The notes: generated from the sequence alone by a model not told the origin. A DNA stretch of 64,000 nt from Paralichthys olivaceus (GCF_024713975.1 NC_091098.1:12434816-12498815), one strand, 5' to 3'. Positions 47,809 through 61,963 are shown, counted from the first letter of the stretch. Made by a program: numbers and translations.

Positions 47809-49141
47809 CCCGCTTAGATCTTCAGTGTAGTGCTTTACTCACTGGTTACTTGGTGCAGGAGCTTCAATCTATGCTTGCTTTCTGTGTAATCTGTGTAATA
47901 CTAACATGTTGTAACTGTTGTACAGCAGTCTAAATCAATCAGTGGTGTGCAGCCTTCAGAAGGTCAAAACTATCCAGACACAGAGTAGCTAGAATAGTTA
48001 AAAAAACACATATACGACACTAGAACAGAAGTATTCACACTGTGTTTCATTTCAAATGTACAGTAATTATATCAGGCTGTGTTTTGACAAAAGGTTCATT
48101 ATGAACCTAAACACAACTACTGATTCAAAAGACAGCTCTTATGTAAACTAAACCCTGTTGCACTGCAGTCATCTTTTAATGTGCTACTGATGTTGAAATA
48201 AGCATTAAATAAGCATCTATTATACTGTCGGACAGCTTCCAGCATTAGTAATCCATAGTAAAGTTGAGCACAAACCATCACATGTTATTCATTTAAGACA
48301 ACCGTAGCCGTTGCTAGTGGAGTTTTTGATGTTGGAATGTATTTGTTTTCAAGGCTTTTACATTACTTGATGTTAAACTATTTTCTTTTGTGCCTCATGT
48401 TTTAAGACACATATTCAGTTCAAGCATCTTTGGCTGAAGAGAAGGGGGCACAGTAAGGTGTGGTATGGTGTGTACTGCAGTAATGTAGTTTGTTTCAGAT
48501 ATATTTGTACGATGGTTTTACATTTTTGGTTACAAGGGCTTTTCATGTTTGAACAGCTTGATGACAAACTGTATTTTGCATAGAGCTGAGCTCTTTATAT
48601 CATTGACGAAGATGGTGAAATGTTTGCTACGAATGTAAAAGCATATTTTTCCAAATTTTATATGCCATAGTTATATTTATGAAATGTTTTGTGGTTGACT
48701 TGTTTTCATCATGGTCATTCTTTTGTTTACATCATTGCACAGAAAGAAAAAATATTTAGTAAAAGAGCTGAATGTATATTCTTGTCTCGACTGATGCTGT
48801 ACCATTGGCCATTCTAAGGATTCAGTGAAATTTAAATGCATCATTAATGTTTGGCTGGAACAACACTTGAAGTCTTTAGAAAACCATGTTTACGTTAGAG
48901 TGTCTTGTGTGTTTCTTGTGATTTACCATGTGCAAATGATTCATTGGAACACTTCAGCAATGTACGTGACATCTATCCGGACTGCACCTCTTTACTTCAC
49001 ATTCAGTATCAAAGCCATAGATCAGGGGCCAGGGGTGGCGCTGTTATTATTAATGTGTATGCTATTGACACGCACGCAGAAAGATTGTGGTATGTATTTT
49101 CTCAATGTTGAATGCAAGTATTTGTAAGGCAAAGAAATAAA
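47809..49141 (+). other. fam217b: fam217b 3' UTR, ending in AATAAA at 49136-49141
   Basis: This is AT-rich non-coding sequence following the TAA at 47806-47808. The first well-placed AATAAA is at 49136. Small ORFs near 48825-49127 have no family resemblance. The ttll9 stop codon on the other strand lies only about 350 bases further on. Confidence 0.5.
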
Positions 49142-49492
49142 TGTTTTGCAAACAAGGGGCTACACCATTCACAACTTTCTTTGTTATTGACCGAAAGCTG
49201 CAATCCCAAATATTACAATTATCATGGTCATTAAATCATATTAATAACCAAATTCACTAACAAATATTTTGTACCAATATACTTTTCTTTGGACTCAATG
49301 AATAAAAGAATTTTGCTCAGTAGTTTTAACACATTCAGATCTTACCAAAGGATAAAAATCTGATCCGATCATCACAGTGAACTTATGTTTTTGTGTTCAC
49401 TGAAGGCTTTCTACTCAAACAACCACACCTAGATGATGAAAAAGTCTTGCGTGCCAACTCCTTTTATAGCTGGATAGAGTTTGTGAGAGTGA

Positions 49493-52400
49493 TCACATCC
49501 TCTTCTGGCCTGGAAACGGTTTTAGTAGCTGACGAAGCTGCTTCTCTCTGTCATTCACACATCCTGCAATAAAGAAAACATTTACATGTGCAGTTATTAC
49601 TAATATTAATCACAACAATGGCTATTCTGTGAGTTTTCTTTTTTTTCTTTAGTTTTTCTTAATTATATCTCAGGAATGTGGTGCATCACTGACTCAAAAA
49701 GTTTGCATTAACAGCACAGTTCAGTTACCTAAGTGTGTGTTGGCGGTGAAACACGAACTCCCAAATGTTTCGGGGTTGGCATCCTCTCTGTAGACAGGGC
49801 CATCGTTCCACATGAGATCGTAGCCACCCACCCTTTTCTCCTTGCCTGTCAGCCTAATGAGATAAAAACTGATGGAAATCACCTTGTGATCTGTATATCA
49901 TTGCTTTATGAAATAAATATCTGTAGATTATACTAAAAAATGTTGGCAGATGTCAATAAAGATTGTGATTTCTAGAATGAATATAGACACACGTTTCCTG
50001 ATGATAAAAAGTTAAACATGATGAGGCCGTTACCTTCCCTCCATATCAACAACATTCAAAGTGTCTTCCAGCAGCCTGCACTTCATCTCATAATCCTCTT
50101 GACTACTGGGCGTGTGTGACGGAGAGGCATTCACCTCAATTAACCACCTGCAAATAGATGGAGAGCGATGACATTCTCCAAAATTTGCATTACCTTTTGA
50201 GTCAATAATTGGCAGAACAGTGCAAACAGTTCAATAAAGATTGTTAGATGAGGTGATGGCTGATAACAACTTAATTAAAAGTGTTAAATGATTGTTTCCT
50301 GATGTGATCACAGTTTCATCTGTGACATGAGCAATGACATTAAAGCTTTTTTGTGTTCTGCTCAACAACTCACAAACCTTTTTGACCTTTTTGCAGAACC
50401 TAAATCAAATGGTGCAAATGTGAACTCATTTTCTGCAGCCTTACTACCTAGACATCAGGTATATTGTGGGCAAAGATAATATTGTTGGGTCAACGATATG
50501 ACATCCATTTGTTGTGTCAAATAATTGAATCAATTCACTTTAATCTCTCTTTGAATATTCTTTCAGTACATTTAAATAATTTGAATATTCCTTTAGTATC
50601 TCAAAGTTCCTAAATATCGGGAGATGACACCTTCAAAGCATGTTTGACAGTGTACAGACGTTGGACAGAGAGTTTCAGACCTTTGCCTTCAGGTCAGAAA
50701 CTGAGGGGGCGACAAGCAATGAATGGTCAGAGGACCTGAGTGACCCCTATAGGGTGTTAAAAGTTCAGACAGGTGAGCAGTTCAAGAAGAACCAACCAAT
50801 TCATCAAGAACAGTTTAAAATAACCCCTAAAGCTGACAGGGATCCAATGGAGGACAGCAAACCAAGCTGAATTATGCTCAAGCTTTTTGGGAGCTAGTCA
50901 GCAACCTCGCAGCAGTGTTCTGCACGTACTGCAGGTGTGAAAGGGAAGACTGACTGTCTCCCATGTACAGGAAGTTGCAGTAGTCTGGGCAAGCAGTAAT
51001 AAATGCATGGATTACTTTCTTGCAATCTTTGAATGATGGAAAGGCTTTTGCTTTCGGGCTTGAATTTGGTTAATCTGTTTATCACATTTGAAAGCATGAG
51101 TCAAAAATTACTAAAAGTTTCCTTGCCAGCAGTTTGACAAAGGGTGAAAAATGGCCAAGCTTCCCACCAAGAATATTAGTATGTTCAGGGGGGCCAAAGA
51201 GAACCACCTCAGTGTTTTTCCATCTGGTTTTCTGTTCAAATTTACGCCAATGTTAAAAAGCTAAATGTTATTTTCTCTATAAAACTCTTTATTCATTTTT
51301 AGGAATTGCTAATACATGAAACCTATTACAAATGAGATATTTGCCATCTACCAGTGTTATACTAAAATTTAAAAATGCTTTAAAATATTTTTTAAACATG
51401 ACTTCCATGAGGATTCCTGTATTTGGTGATTTAAAATCTGAGATAATATTTGTTGAATGCATTTAGATATTTTATATTCATTTTTTGAATTGACTGAAAC
51501 TTTCCTTTAAAGTGTAACAAACTAAAACATGACTTTGTTATTGTTCAGTTACAGTCCATTACAGTGTGTCAAATCATACTACATTGTGTACCGAACAAGA
51601 AGTATCCCATTTTCCCAACAGGTTATTAACTATGATGGAGACAGCTGTTTCATTAAATGCATTCATTTATGTATTTGTTTGCCTTGTTTTTAAATGTAAA
51701 CATTTGCTGCTAATGACAAAAAATAACTGGCCACTGGAATGTTATTATATTGAATTACTATCAATGCATTTAAAAATAACACATTATTGAATGTATACAC
51801 TAAGAGATACTTGCCATAGGATATCATATACAGACAAATATTATGTTACATGAAAATCTTTGGGCAGTGAGGTAAGGAATATTGTTTAAAAGGAATATAA
51901 TTACTTTGAAATGTAATTTCACGAATTAGACTTTTTTAAACACAGCGTTTCAAATAAAAAGAGATACACGCTTTATGTCCAGTTTGGAAATCCTTTTTAG
52001 AAATACCTGGGAAACCTTGTCCCATTCAGCTGTATGAAGAGGGGAGTAGTGTCAAATGTTGTTAGATGTATTTGATAAGGCAGTTGTATTGGCAATAGGC
52101 TAAGCAATTCTCATCTTCAACATTGTAAAGTAATTATAGTTTGTTAAATGTAAATAGGTCAAATTGTTCCTGGTCTAGGGTAGGAAGCCTGTCTTTGGGT
52201 GACAGCCTCATTCATCTTGTCCTTCCCTGTTGTTTGGCAGTATTTTTTCGAGATTGCTGGGTGCAGATGATACCTTTTCAGCAATGCACCACACCTAAGC
52301 ATTCTGGGCTTTGGAGGCTATATATCAGGGCTCTCGGCCTCTTCCCTTCCGTGGGCTGCAGACCAATACTGTCGTACTTTTGTTCCTACTTATATACACA

Positions 52401-55400
52401 CAGACACTGCATGACCTGATGATAGAAACACCCTCTTATGTAATATACCTTACATTATTCAAGAAGGTCCTCTGCATAACTTAGATTACCAACTACCAGT
52501 AGATGTTGGCAGGTGTTAGCGGCCACCAGTGGATAATAGGGACATAACTTCAGTTGTGCACCTTAGCGTCATCTAGTGTTTTGGGCTTGTAATCGACAAT
52601 ACATGGCGAACCTGGGGGTACGCTGAGGAAAAATGTAAATCTAACTGGCTACTGGCTTGTATGGCAGTACTATGAAAGCCATGTGGCCTGCTCAGAAGAT
52701 CAGACATCACTACCTCTATGCCTTTTTAAACTAAATGCTGTCCCATTGTAGAACATATGAGAAGCTGGAGAATATTTCTTGTACGTTCTGACGCACTAAT
52801 TAATGCCTACTGCCAGTTGATGTTATCGGATGTTAGTGACCACCAGCGGATATTAGGGACATATCTTCAGTTGTGCACCTTAGTGTCATCAAACCTGATG
52901 GGGATGTTGCAAGGAAACCCCTGCAGCCAACCTCCACAGGACAAACTATTGCTTTCCAGCCTTGTTGCTCTGCCTCAAAAGTCATGTCTGCATGTCGCAG
53001 TCTTCTCCTCTCATTCGCCTTATCAACATTATGCTCCGAGGGGAACTGTCAATTCTACGAAATAGACGACGCACAGGGTATTGGACCAGAATATCAGGTC
53101 AGGTCAGGTCTTAGGGCGGTAGTGACAATATGCGATGGGACTGTAAGCCGCTGGCCTACGTCCACCAACATCAACCAGTCTTGGGCTTTCTCCAACTGAC
53201 CACTCTTGGTCAGTGAAGGAGGCCCCTGTTTCCCCTCACAGACAAAAGTTTTAATTTGGACTGAGTTTGTTGTTTTTGATGACAAGGCATTGGTAGCAGT
53301 TCTCTTTGTTTCTATTATTGCTGCAAGGCTTTAGTGTATGTGTGTTATTATTTACAGCAGTGTGCAATCAGTTATTGCACACCTGTTAGTTTTTCAGATA
53401 CACTGTTGAGCATTATGAGGTTATTTCTCTGAGTCAAACACTGGCAGATTTACTGCTTTGTTTTGAGGTATTCATGATGTCTAGTCAAATGTACAATGTT
53501 TGCTTGTCAGTGCATGTGCTTTTCTGTGCTTATTTGTGAGCATGCATGCCTGAGCAGTACATGTTTGCAAGTGAAAATATGTGGCAGGTAATGCACTGTG
53601 TTGCCATGCGGACACTGTGTTTATGAACACTTACGGTTTGAGGTTCTGATCCAGCAGAATGTCGTAGCCGTAGAGCTCGAAGCAGTGTTTGTCATTTATA
53701 ATGACCTTTTGTACACTCTGGAGACTGCGGACAAAGATATTATCCATCTCTTTGAACAGGATTTCTACCATCTCTCTACCGTGCTTTGCAGTCAGGTATC
53801 TTCGAAGCTGCTGCAACTGCCACTTACATCCCTACTTAGAGATAGATAAAACAATGCAACAATATACAGTATAACAGATGTAGTTACTATAAAGAGAGAC
53901 ACTTCCTCCAAGAAATATAACATTATATCATGTGAGGTTCTTTAATTGCAGACCTTTTCAGGATCATAGTCAGGTGCTGTTTTTTGAACAGCCACATTGG
54001 TGAGATGCATATCTAAAAACAGACATTAAGGAGAATTTATTCAGGCTTTGTTCAAAGAGTTGCTGGTGATCAAAAAGAAACTCTCAAATGGATGGTGACA
54101 AAATGTCATGACACCAAAAAAAAGATACACTTGTCATCAATACTTCTCAGAGAGAAGCGGGTGCTTGAGAAGCGAGCAAAGCCATCTCGATACAGCCAGG
54201 CCTTCAAGGGAACATACTGAAACATACAAGGAAGCACACGCACTGGTTCATAAATTAAGAAAGATTTAAATGGTATAAAATTCTGTGATTTGCAATACAT
54301 CTGCTAAATACATACTGATGTGACCAGAATATAGATCCTCAGATCAAATTTCCTGCCTGTGGATACAAAAAGTATAAAAAGAACTGAAGGAAGAAAAGTT
54401 TCTCTTCTGTTTTGGTCACAAATCCTCTTGGTCCCAATTTGTCTTTTGTAAAATGAGTTGTTGGGAATTTACAATAACATTTATTTCTCATCCAGTTTAT
54501 TACCATTAATAAGGTAGGGGTTCTCTATGTAGCGCTGTGCCACATAGCTTTCCACTTGGGCTGCATCCTTCTGTTCCTCTGAGCGGGTGCCATCCTGTGT
54601 GAGCACAGTGTTATCAGTCTGAATGGCTGTGTGTGTGTTTATTTTAGTCAATTTATAACCAGTTATTCAATAAAATCAGCACATTACCTTCTTCCAATCC
54701 ATGATGTCTTTCAGTTTCCTGAACAGAAAAATGCCTTTCCCTTGTGATTTTGCTACCTAAATAAACATACCAGTTAATTTTAATTAATTTTATTGCACTG
54801 GATTAATCTGCAGTGTGCTTTCACTAACTGGCTTCATGATCCAGGTGCTGCCAGTGCTTCTTTTGAACTCCTCTACAAAAAGATGATACTCGCTGGGCAG
54901 TGCAAAGGTGCTGGGGAAAAAATCACATTTGGATGCCTCCATGTAGCCAACATCTCTTTCAAGGTTCTTCCTGTACCTTTTGAGGTTCTTCACCATGAGG
55001 TTTTTGCGAGTCAGCTGTAATATAAAACAAAGAAATGAAAAAATATATATGTTTATTACTGCTAAAATATCCAGGGTACAGTCTCGTAGCAGGCTGGACC
55101 GATGCCACCTCACCTCATAATGGTTGCGAAAGTGATTTACCCTCACATGTTCCTCCATGTACGAATTATCAAAATTCTCCCTGAGCCAGCCCACGTCACA
55201 CCAGTTGAAATCCCACTCTCCATCACTGACAAAAGATAGCAGATATAAACCAGTTAATCCAACAAGGATGCTACTGTGATGACGAAACAAGACAACCGCC
55301 CTCACTCTTTGACTTCAACCCAGCCGGGTCTTTGGTGCAGGACGTTCTGTATGGTGTTGAATAGGCCGCATTTGAAACGCACAGAGCTTTTTCCCTCCCT

Positions 55401-55998
55401 GAGGACACATAGGAACACAGGGTTAACTGTGCTTTTGAATGAAGGTATACATCAGCAAATATATAAAAACACCCACCGCTCCTCGTTTTTGCCGCAGTTG
55501 TATGAACCTTTGTATCCGGGTGTCTGCAAAGGTGGAGAAAGCAAACCAAGATTTAAATCCCAATGATCAGAAGTTCAAGTTTATTATTATTATCATTTTT
55601 ATTATTATTATTATTATTATAAGTAGCAGTAGTAGTAGTAGTGTTATTATTAATTGCACTTTACAGCTGTGAACCATCCATTAGTTAGCAACTCCTCTGG
55701 CTCCCTTATTATTAGCTTCGTTTACAACAAGCTAACTCTCAGTTTATGCCTCTCATACCTTTGTTTTCTAACTCTTTACATTTTTCCTGGTCATTTGCTA
55801 TTTCTCCCAAAAAGGTCTCGGGCAGAGTTTAAACCAACCGCGCCTAGATGTCTTCTTTTACCAACTCATGGGTTCTCATAAAGTAAAATGTAGCTAACAC
55901 GAGCTAGGGTATGCTACATCACATAGCTTATTATGTAGCTAGAAAGACTACAAACATGTCCGCACATGGCGCCGTCTGTTTACCTTATTCTTTGACAT
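49493..55998 (-). CDS. ttll9: Tubulin tyrosine ligase-like protein 9, 14 coding exons
   Basis: TTLL9 belongs to the ATP-grasp family that adds glutamate chains to tubulin and acts in cilia and sperm flagella. Coding exons, 5' to 3': 55998-55984, 55523-55477, 55398-55306, 55225-55114, 55014-54829, 54756-54688, 54594-54504, 54356-54316, 54216-54129, 54012-53954, 53831-53635, 50147-50034, 49853-49729, 49563-49493. All junction phases agree and the protein is 435 residues (human 439). Landmarks: [33 protein letters not shown] (ATP-binding lysine at about 150); [50 protein letters not shown]; and [10 protein letters not shown], whose E337 and N339 are the expected metal ligands. No catalytic residue is missing, so an active enzyme is likely. 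The first exon is only five codons (MSKNK). RFX X-boxes lie just upstream. Confidence 0.94.
50590..51240. repeat. Old interspersed repeat in a ttll9 intron
   Basis: The block contains 'gacagggatccaatggagga', 'cagcagtgttctgcacgtac', 'gactgtctcccatgtacagg' and 'aagttgcagtagtctgggca'. I recognise these phrases as a recurrent fish genomic repeat, probably a retroposon tail. A 76-codon ORF inside it (50640-50870) has no clear domain. Confidence 0.4.
52483..52890 (+). repeat. Pair of imperfect ~90-bp direct repeats in a ttll9 intron
   Basis: Copies lie at 52483-52573 and 52801-52890. Both run 'ac(t)accagt.gatgtt..c(a)ggtgttag..gaccaccag(t/c)gga(t)a(t)tagggacata(a/t)cttcagttgtgcaccttag(c/t)gtcatc' with scattered substitutions. 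The ~230 bases between them show no coding signal. Confidence 0.6.
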
Positions 55999-56125
55999 GG
56001 ATGCACGCACCACGTAACGATAGCAAGTTACTGTGGCTAATGTAATTACATTTAAAAGAATATAATAAGTTGAGTTTAGTTAGCAAAGCTCCGCCATGCT
56101 GTCCCCGGTGTTTGAAAACAAAGCT

Positions 56126-56139
56126 GTTACCATGGCAAC
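56126..56139. promoter_or_regulatory. RFX X-box GTTACCATGGCAAC in the ttll9 promoter
   Basis: This is a perfect near-palindromic X-box with a 2-base spacer, 128 bases upstream of the ttll9 start codon. RFX2/RFX3, often with FOXJ1, drive ciliary genes through such sites near the promoter. The gene encodes a ciliary tubulin-modifying enzyme, so the position and target both fit. Confidence 0.75.
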
Positions 56140-56177
56140 CTCACATGAGCGTGTCAGAGGGGGGTTGTCGCATTGTT

Positions 56178-56191
56178 GTTACCGTAGCGAC
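56178..56191. promoter_or_regulatory. Second, imperfect X-box GTTACCGTAGCGAC
   Basis: The left half site is perfect. The right half, AGCGAC, differs from AGCAAC at one base. It lies 38 bases beyond the perfect X-box, so the two may act as a pair. Confidence 0.4.
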
Positions 56192-59100
56192 GCCTCAAAC
56201 TTTATTTATGATCAAAAATAAAGACCTACTGATCCACTAAGCTTGTTATTGCGTGTATGTTTTTGTTGAAAGTGATTTAGAGTAGGTTTGATCGTGTGCA
56301 GTCATTTTGGAGAATGTCTAGTTTGTGGTGCTGTTTACTATTGCATCATTTAGATTTTTTAAAACATTATTTGGCCTACCCTCATATGATATATTTATAA
56401 TAAAAGTGGAGACAACATAATTTAAATGTTGGGGACAAAAAGGACAATTACCTAATTACAAATATAGAATTTCTAAGGTTATTATCAGACTAAAAATGTA
56501 TCACACACATTTGAATGTATTTGAAATGAAATGATACTGTCTGATTTTTGATTTTAAGTTAGCTTTCTTTCTCGTTTTTTTTTTTTTTTTCAGATTTGCT
56601 TTTACCCATCATCGCTCCTCAACTTTACAATCACATCACCACTTTGTGGCGCCAAAACCTTGAAAACTTGTAGCAAATGTTTATTCAATACCTTCATTAG
56701 TATTTGATTCATCTGCCAGCAATAAATATATCCTGCAATTAAGATGTCAGATCATTAACCTATGAGTATTATCTATGATAACATCTATAAAAAGGGGTAA
56801 TGTGTAAATTTAGCCAAAATTTGTGTTCACTTTGGAAATGCAAAGATAAACATCATCGCCAACTTTATCCTTTTCTTTTTCACCATCTTCACAATGCTAC
56901 ATTCTGACATAAGTTATCAAAACTACGGCAAAATAATTAAATTGTATGTAATATTATTTATATTATATTATCATTTCATATCATTTACGACAAATATGCC
57001 CACCAGTAGAATAATAAACTTGTTTACATAAACAACTGCAATTGTTATGGATGCATTTCAGCACACGCTGAACTCTTCTCTATGATATTCAGTGACAAAA
57101 CATGCCTGAGGGACAAATGGCGCAGTTATTGCACATAGTGATTTACCATGACAAGAAGATTACGAAAGAACAGTCTGGAGTGGAGAGAGATGGATCATTC
57201 TTCAAGTCAAGTCAAGTCAGGCAGAACTTCTTGTGTCGCCAGAGGGGCAATTGGTTGTGCAGCAGTAATAACAGAAGATCAAAAAACACACACACAAGGC
57301 AATTAGAAACAATGATACAACATAATAAAAGGTAAAAATAATGAGAAAAAAAAACATACATTGACATAGCAGTCTATATTAATGTGCTACTAAAATTAAA
57401 AGAATATTTACCAAGTCAAGTTGATCTGTGTCTCCTGGAATTTAGCATTGAACGGGCTGAGAAGGAGTGTTTGTGTCTGTCCGGTATATGGAGGCAGCAC
57501 CTAAAGGCAAAGGTCTGAATTCTCTGCACATCGTCTGTATGCTGTCAGACAGGATATATTCTGTTCCCTTTAGTAATTGGTTTTCACACAACTCGGACAC
57601 ACTTTTCTGTTGATAACATATAACACGTTTTATGTTTTAGATTGAAGAAAAAATTGACTCAGTAAGGGATCAGGGACATGTTGAAATTGAACTTAAAGAG
57701 CTTCTTCTTGCTTCTTTAACACATCATATTGGTTTTACAGTTTTTTAGCAATTACAGTACCCAAGTAAAACTCAGTGATTTCTAAACCATTAATTTGAGT
57801 GATGACAGGATGTTGACATAGTCACGAAGTCTAAAATCAATCCACACACCCTTGTATTTGTTCCTAAAAGGCTTTTTTGACATAATCCATGAAAGTAATA
57901 TGAGAGGACAGTGGGGCTTTTTCAGACACCATCCCATCTGCAAACTCCACAATGTGATGGTTTACAGCCGCACTGCTGCAGCCAATAATGTGCAGAATAA
58001 GTCGGAGAGGAGGGAGAAAACAGCCCTGGGGCAGAACTTAGTTGATGTGCAGAGAAAATGTTCATTCATCCTCATTCTCACAAATCTGTTGGTGATGAAG
58101 TTCAAGTTTGAGCCATCGGGCTTTGGATGTTTTGTCGTACCAATTTTCAATGGGTATAGCATTATAACAGCTCAACCTATACCTAATTCATGAAAACATT
58201 TAGATTTATTGCTTTAAACTCCTCTGTGTTATTACTGCAAGAAGAACGTTCAGAGATTCCTGTGAAAAATTACATAAATGGACAACCACCCACCATTTAT
58301 CAAACAATCAACTTTACTGTCGTCTCTGACATAAATAATTAGAACAGGTTATAATTGAATATAGATGTATGGTTTGGCTGGCTACCAAGATGTCCCCTAA
58401 AATAAAGAATGTAGTTCAGGCCTCTCAGCAGTGTGTGGGATCGCTCAGCAGAGCCAAACCCAGCGTCAAAGCCTTGTAGCACACGGATACGTTTTATAAT
58501 CATTATAAAACATAAACATGTGGTGAGGAAAACTGATTTTCTTTAGAGTTCTTCATTTTGGTTTTATTTTGAAACAATGGCAGGGATAATGTGTGGTTTA
58601 TATCCATTATATCACTCTACCATCTCTCTCCAAAATTGCATGTCTTTGATACCTTTATGTGTGTGTGGGATTTATAAAAAAAATGTATCACAATTCCAAA
58701 ACAGCTGGCTATAGCCTATAAGACGGCATCCTTTTTCTTTGAAATATCACCCACATCATCTGCTTGGGCAAGCCTCAGACAGAAAAAACAAGTACCCAGG
58801 TGTCTATCTTTGCTGCAGTAGAGATCTATATATAAAGAATGTGATGGAAGTGATGACTACAATTACCAAAACATGTCAAAACAAGCTGATCATATACATG
58901 ATATATATACAGTATATCATATATATGATATCACTTTTGTTTTACTACATCCTCTCCTGAATGGGTCATGCCCTCAACTTCTCCTGCTCTCTACTTGTAC
59001 GTGTGTGTAAATGTGGGTGTTATATTGCCTGCAGGTCCAATCACCTTTTTAACGTAGCAACCACTAACTGGTAGCAGAGTCTATGATCTGGCAGCGAATA

Positions 59101-60459
59101 TTTGAAGAGGCTTGATTTACGGTGATGAGATGGCAGCTGGGTGCTCTGCTCTGACTGAGGCACACCTGCAGACAAACAGGAAGAGCATTGCAGCACGCTC
59201 CCTTATTTTTATTCACAATGTAGACAAATGACTGCATCGTCCCTACGTGTCTTCCAAAGTTTTCCCTTTGTCGGGAGTTTTCTTCCACCACAGAATGCCA
59301 AACCCTATTTCTTAAGCCTTGATAATCAGTTAAACTATTTTGTATTTGTTTTCAGAGACGAACCCAAGTTTTCCATGGATCTTAGATAAATTCCAGCTTT
59401 ATTGTCAATTTACATTGTGTCGCGTGATGGGACATGCCATCAAGCTCAAGTTAAACCTCCTTAACCAAAAATGGGCCAATGCTGTTGCATGTAGGTTGAA
59501 GTTCATCAGAAAAGGAGATGGCATTTGAGCAATGCTGCAACAGGGTCATGAGCAGCAGGACGATAATCACAGCTCAGTGCAGCTGAGGTTGAACGTTGGA
59601 GACTGGACAACTAATCAGAGAGGTGTCATTCTTGCAGATCGGTCTCTAATTCAGACCACTTTTCATCCGTCCAGAATTTGGCTGGGCCAATCATAACCTT
59701 TTAAACATTGCATGAAAATATTTATGTAGTGTTTCTGAAAGAAATTAGTTTTATTTAATTTTTTTCATATCAGTGTCTACAATGGAGAGTTATGATAACA
59801 ACAAAAACAATAATATAATTATATTGATTTAACACACAATAGTCCAGCCTGCATGGTTCAATATAGCAGCAATAATAATGTGAGATCCAACAGCTAATGC
59901 AACATTTGGCAGAAGGCGGGTGTGGTTCGAACTGCTAGATGCTGCATCCGAACATTGATAACATCATTAACACTATGTCCCTCAACTGCAACCACAGAGC
60001 AGGAAGTCTGTGGGATCCAGGGGCATCAGCTGTTACTCATAATTGAGGCATCTTGCTGACTTACAGTAAGTGTGATATTCCCCATTGTTAAAATGATGAT
60101 ATATACCTACCATATACCTTTCTGCAGCCTCTTAGTAACATCCTTCAGCTCATCTCCGAGTACAGAGGAAATGCCGCTGATTCAGTAAGGAAGGTAAAAA
60201 AAAGTGTAAATCTTTGTAGAACGATGGGGTAAAAAGTGCAGTTGGACTATAGAGTCAATGCAATCTGTGCAATGAAATGTGCCGGGGAGTAGCAAAGTGT
60301 GAGATCAACTTTGCAATTGTGACATGACAGATTGTCTCCGTCCTGCATATCCCTGAGCGAAATACTCAACTACAAAGAATATTTCAGCTGCCTGGATTTA
60401 GACTGCGACTGATGATCAGCCAGGAAATATAGACTTCATCACAGGCTTCTATAAGTGTT

Positions 60460-60468
60460 TGTGTGTGT

Positions 60469-60527
<59 letters not shown>
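60460..60527. repeat. (GT)n microsatellite
   Basis: About 33 GT units, with one TA interruption near the left end. Confidence 0.95.
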
Positions 60528-60528
<1 letters not shown>

Positions 60529-61961
60529 AAAAGTGTTTCTCTCTTTTATTATTGCATCTAACTAGATATAGAATGTAATAAAGAGCAGATAGTTCGGCTT
60601 TTGACTATATTGAAAAAAGTTATCTGCAGCTCTGCATCACACTTGAGATTGCCTTTCTCTCTGTGCTTGATTTCATGCCCTTATCAGACTGTATGTTACA
60701 TCATTGTTCTTCATGCTGATAACAACAAACCTGCATATTTGCAGCCTTTGAGATGGTAATTCCTGTGGTTTGTTGTTTCTCTGCTCCCTACTTCAGTAGC
60801 TCCACAACCTTCCAGTGGTAGTGAGTGTGCACATCCAAATGTTTTCTAATAAAACATAAGGGGAGGCCAAGAAAAACATGGCAAAGTGTCAGCTGGAATC
60901 ATCTTGGAATGTATGATATTACCATATGTTTTAAGGTTAAGCCTCTGATGCCTATAGGCAGCAACAGTTAAAAATGTACAAGCACGTAGAAAATGTTCAT
61001 ACAATATCCCTGTTTCTTGTAATAGTGTAGAATAATTAAAGTGATCTGGGAAACGTCCTGCTTGGATAATTGAGTTTTATACTAGCAACACTGAACACGA
61101 AGTAAACAAATTAAGTACTAAATGTGTTGCGTAATAAAACATTATTAAGAGGGATCTCATTTGATAAGTCCTACTATTAGGTTTCAGAGTTTCAATCAAT
61201 TTTAATACCTGGATCAGCTTAAAGGAAATGTTGTAGTGTATATTTATAGTTCTGATCATTTAAAGTCACATTGCAAATCACATTTACCAGATCAGCTTGT
61301 AATAAAAACCCCAAATAATAACTTGAAAGTGTACATGTATGCACTAAACCACACAGTCTGACTTAGCGTTCTGTTTCCACATCTCTGTTTGGAAGAAAGA
61401 AAACAGAATATGGTCTTCATTTGTCTGGAATTCTCTCTTTTTTTCCCTCCCAGCTGGGGGTTGTGCCAGAAAAGTGGTGTATGACACCAAACCCTCTCCT
61501 TGGGGAATTTGGGAAGGAACCAGAGGGCAGTCAAGCATCAGATAGAGTAGGTTCACTGGATGTTTGTAAATGAAAGCATAAATCTAGCTCACTGTTCATA
61601 ACCCAGCGAGGGAAAAGGTCAACTGTGTGGTCGACTGTGTATATCCTATTTGTTTCATGTAGGTGAATATCATGTAGGTGAATGTAGTTTAAATATATCA
61701 CTTAGATTGTGTTATCAGGGAATGTTCATGCCTCACGCCCAGAGGGAGAAACCTGATCCTTTATTTCAAAAACTTACTTTGAAATTGATATGTTCTCTGG
61801 TGTGAATAGCATAGAAAACATAAACAGATCACTTTTCCAGTGTTCCTCTGTGTGTTTCTTGTATTCTGGTGTTTGATACTAATGATCACACCGGACGTTA
61901 GAGAGGTTTATTTTCATGAATGCAATCTAGTGGCCTTTTTTTTTCTTTAGCAGTTTTCCTT

Positions 61962-61963
<2 letters not shown>

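Noticed and set aside
50640..50870. 76-codon ORF in a ttll9 intron
   Set aside because: It falls inside an interspersed repeat and lacks splice phase with the flanking ttll9 exons.
57852..58193. 113-codon ORF in the intergenic region
   Set aside because: No domain is recognisable and the surrounding block looks like degraded repeat. There is no promoter or splice context.
59925..59950. tRNA T-arm-like 'ggttcgaactgc'
   Set aside because: The flanks do not pair as a T stem, and no A box or acceptor stem is found at the right distance.
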